From DTU018 sp964618175 (GTDB lineage Bacteria > Bacillota > Syntrophomonadia > Syntrophomonadales > Syntrophomonadaceae), in assembly GCA_964618175.1 (NCBI GenBank), contig CAZTZX010000099.1:1-6366 (forward strand): a stretch of 6,366 bases of DNA. Reading direction: 5' to 3'. The notes beneath the pieces are model-generated. The model was not told the DNA's origin. It ran no database searches and worked only from the letters and a program-made list of their open reading frames with translations. This document shows positions 5,677 to 6,366 of the stretch, piece by piece. The position numbers and the translations under genes were made by a program. Positions within the stretch are counted from its first letter, which is position 1; each line of letters begins with the position of its first letter.

Positions 5677-5725
5677 ATTAAAGCTAGTGCGGAGTATTTT
5701 TCATACAGGGAAAGCTAGCATTAAT
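5677..5725. repeat. Inverted repeat at the convergent junction, possible two-way terminator
   Basis: ATTAA-A-GCTAG (5677-5687) faces CTAGC-A-TTAAT (5715-5725): ten pairs with one A-A mismatch. A small inner hairpin, GTAT-TTTTC-ATAC (5694-5706), lies in the loop. It lies between the toxin stop (5647) and the thioesterase stop (5721-5723), overlapping the latter. AU-rich stems and no clean U-tract make it a weak terminator at best; no other candidate exists between these two converging genes. Confidence 0.4.
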
Positions 5726-6197
5726 TCTGTGCCTTTTCTTGTTTGATCTTCTCAAGGCGCGCCTTGGCATCATCGTATAGTTTTTGCTGTTCTTCATTCT
5801 CGATTTCCAGAGGGGGAACTTCAGTGGGTCGGCCATTCCTATCCAAAGAAACCATGAAGAAATAACCTTCGGAAACATACTTAATCGTACCTTTTTCAAG
5901 GTTCTCAGCTCTAACATTCACAAAAACTTCCATGGAGGTTTTCCCGGTATATATTAGCTGCGCATTGCAGATCACCAGGTCTCCCACGAAAATCGGCTCT
6001 ATAAAAGAAAGCTGCGTTACACTGGCTGTTACCACATTGCTCAGACAATGACGAGCTGCCACAGCGCCCGCCGCCGAGTCCATCAATTTCATTACTTCTC
6101 CGCCATGCATATTACCAGCTACATTAGCATGGTAGGGCAACACGATTTGGCTCATAGTTATAGCTGAAGAAGAACTGGTTTTGGGGGACAGTTGCAT
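5721..6197 (-). CDS. Hotdog-fold acyl-CoA thioesterase (YciA/ACOT-like)
   Basis: This 158-residue enzyme should hydrolyse acyl-CoA to free acid and CoA in the cytoplasm. The diagnostic segment HANVAGNMHGGEVMKLMDSAAGAVAARH (23-50) carries the G-N-x-H-G-G loop before the central hotdog helix. N29 and acidic D40 sit where this family has its active-site Asn and Asp/Glu. Strands follow, with VTASVTQLSFIEPIFVGDLV (56-74) and TSMEVFVNVRAEN (87-99), as in the acyl-CoA hydrolase family. A charged helical tail occupies about 132-158. Length is normal for a single-domain member; such proteins form trimers or hexamers. The ATG start is weakly supported: AAAGGA is 11 nt away, slightly long. The gene is monocistronic here, converges with the toxin gene, and has no fatty-acid neighbours in view. 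Chain-length preference cannot be read. Confidence 0.9.
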   Translation of the reverse strand: MQLSPKTSSSSAITMSQIVLPYHANVAGNMHGGEVMKLMDSAAGAVAARHCLSNVVTASVTQLSFIEPIFVGDLVICNAQLIYTGKTSMEVFVNVRAENLEKGTIKYVSEGYFFMVSLDRNGRPTEVPPLEIENEEQQKLYDDAKARLEKIKQEKAQN

Positions 6198-6261
6198 ATT
6201 TTATCCATTCCTTTCACTTCACTCAAGGCCTAAAACACTGAAATGTATGGGCATTGAGCTA

Positions 6262-6335
6262 CTTCATCTATTCTCGGACTTATCCTCTAATTGTAACTAG
6301 CCGTATATAAGATAATTTACCATGAATAGATGGAG
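6262..6335. repeat. Long-spaced inverted repeat upstream of the thioesterase
   Basis: CTTCATCTATTC (6262-6273) faces GAATAGATGGAG (6324-6335): twelve pairs with one G-T, around 50 bp. An inner TTATC (6280-6284)/GATAA (6311-6315) pair can extend the fold. It lies 65-138 bp before the thioesterase start. It may be an operator pair or a leader RNA stem; no known riboswitch was recognised, and no convincing -35/-10 was found in 6198-6366. Confidence 0.4.
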
Positions 6336-6366
6336 TATAGACTAAGAACGTGTAAATAATTGGTTA

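Noticed and set aside
6198..6226. TTGAGT-17-TAAAAT promoter-like pair directly before the thioesterase ATG
   Set aside because: The -10 abuts the start codon, so transcription would begin inside the gene; probably chance in AT-rich sequence overlapping the ribosome site.

Overview
The window looks like chromosome of an anaerobic, low-to-mid GC Gram-positive-type bacterium (Clostridia or Negativicutes). Strong GGAGG-type ribosome binding sites, UUG start codons, a lipoprotein PstS and Firmicutes-like pst gene order point that way. The assignment is inferred from style, not from a marker gene. A run of exactly 100 N (3100-3199) shows that this is a draft scaffold.

Layout, left to right. Positions 1-269 hold no convincing gene, only hairpins, one of which (139-182) fits as terminator of the next gene. 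Positions 270-1340 (minus) encode a seven-bladed beta-propeller protein of the lactonase/YVTN-like family. Positions 1341-1574 hold its leader and promoter, plus a compound repeat (1477-1560) made of inverted GTGTTGTCA ends, heptamer tandem repeats and a G-rich hairpin. Positions 1575-4724 (minus) are a phosphate ABC transporter operon, transcribed pstS, pstC, pstA, pstB. The scaffold gap lies across the pstC/pstA junction. An apparent single fused permease reading through the N run is an assembly artefact; both genes are incomplete here. A strong intrinsic terminator between pstS and pstC probably lets the binding protein be made in excess over the membrane complex. No phoU follows pstB.

The 231-bp divergent region 4725-4955 separates pstS from a plus-strand type II toxin-antitoxin pair (4956-5647): an AbrB-fold VapB-like antitoxin overlapping a PIN-domain VapC-like ribonuclease. 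A palindrome sits exactly between the -35 and -10 of the TA promoter and is a good candidate for the autoregulatory operator. A convergent junction with an inverted repeat follows. Then comes a minus-strand hotdog-fold acyl-CoA thioesterase (5721-6197), whose upstream region contains a long-spaced inverted repeat.

How the genes work together: PstS captures phosphate outside the membrane, PstC/PstA form the channel and PstB powers uptake. VapB neutralises and co-represses VapC. The lactonase-like protein and the thioesterase are stand-alone genes with no visible link to phosphate. I do not see a clearly new system. The points most worth checking are the gap-made false fusion, the pstS-pstC attenuator, the TA operator and the compound repeat.
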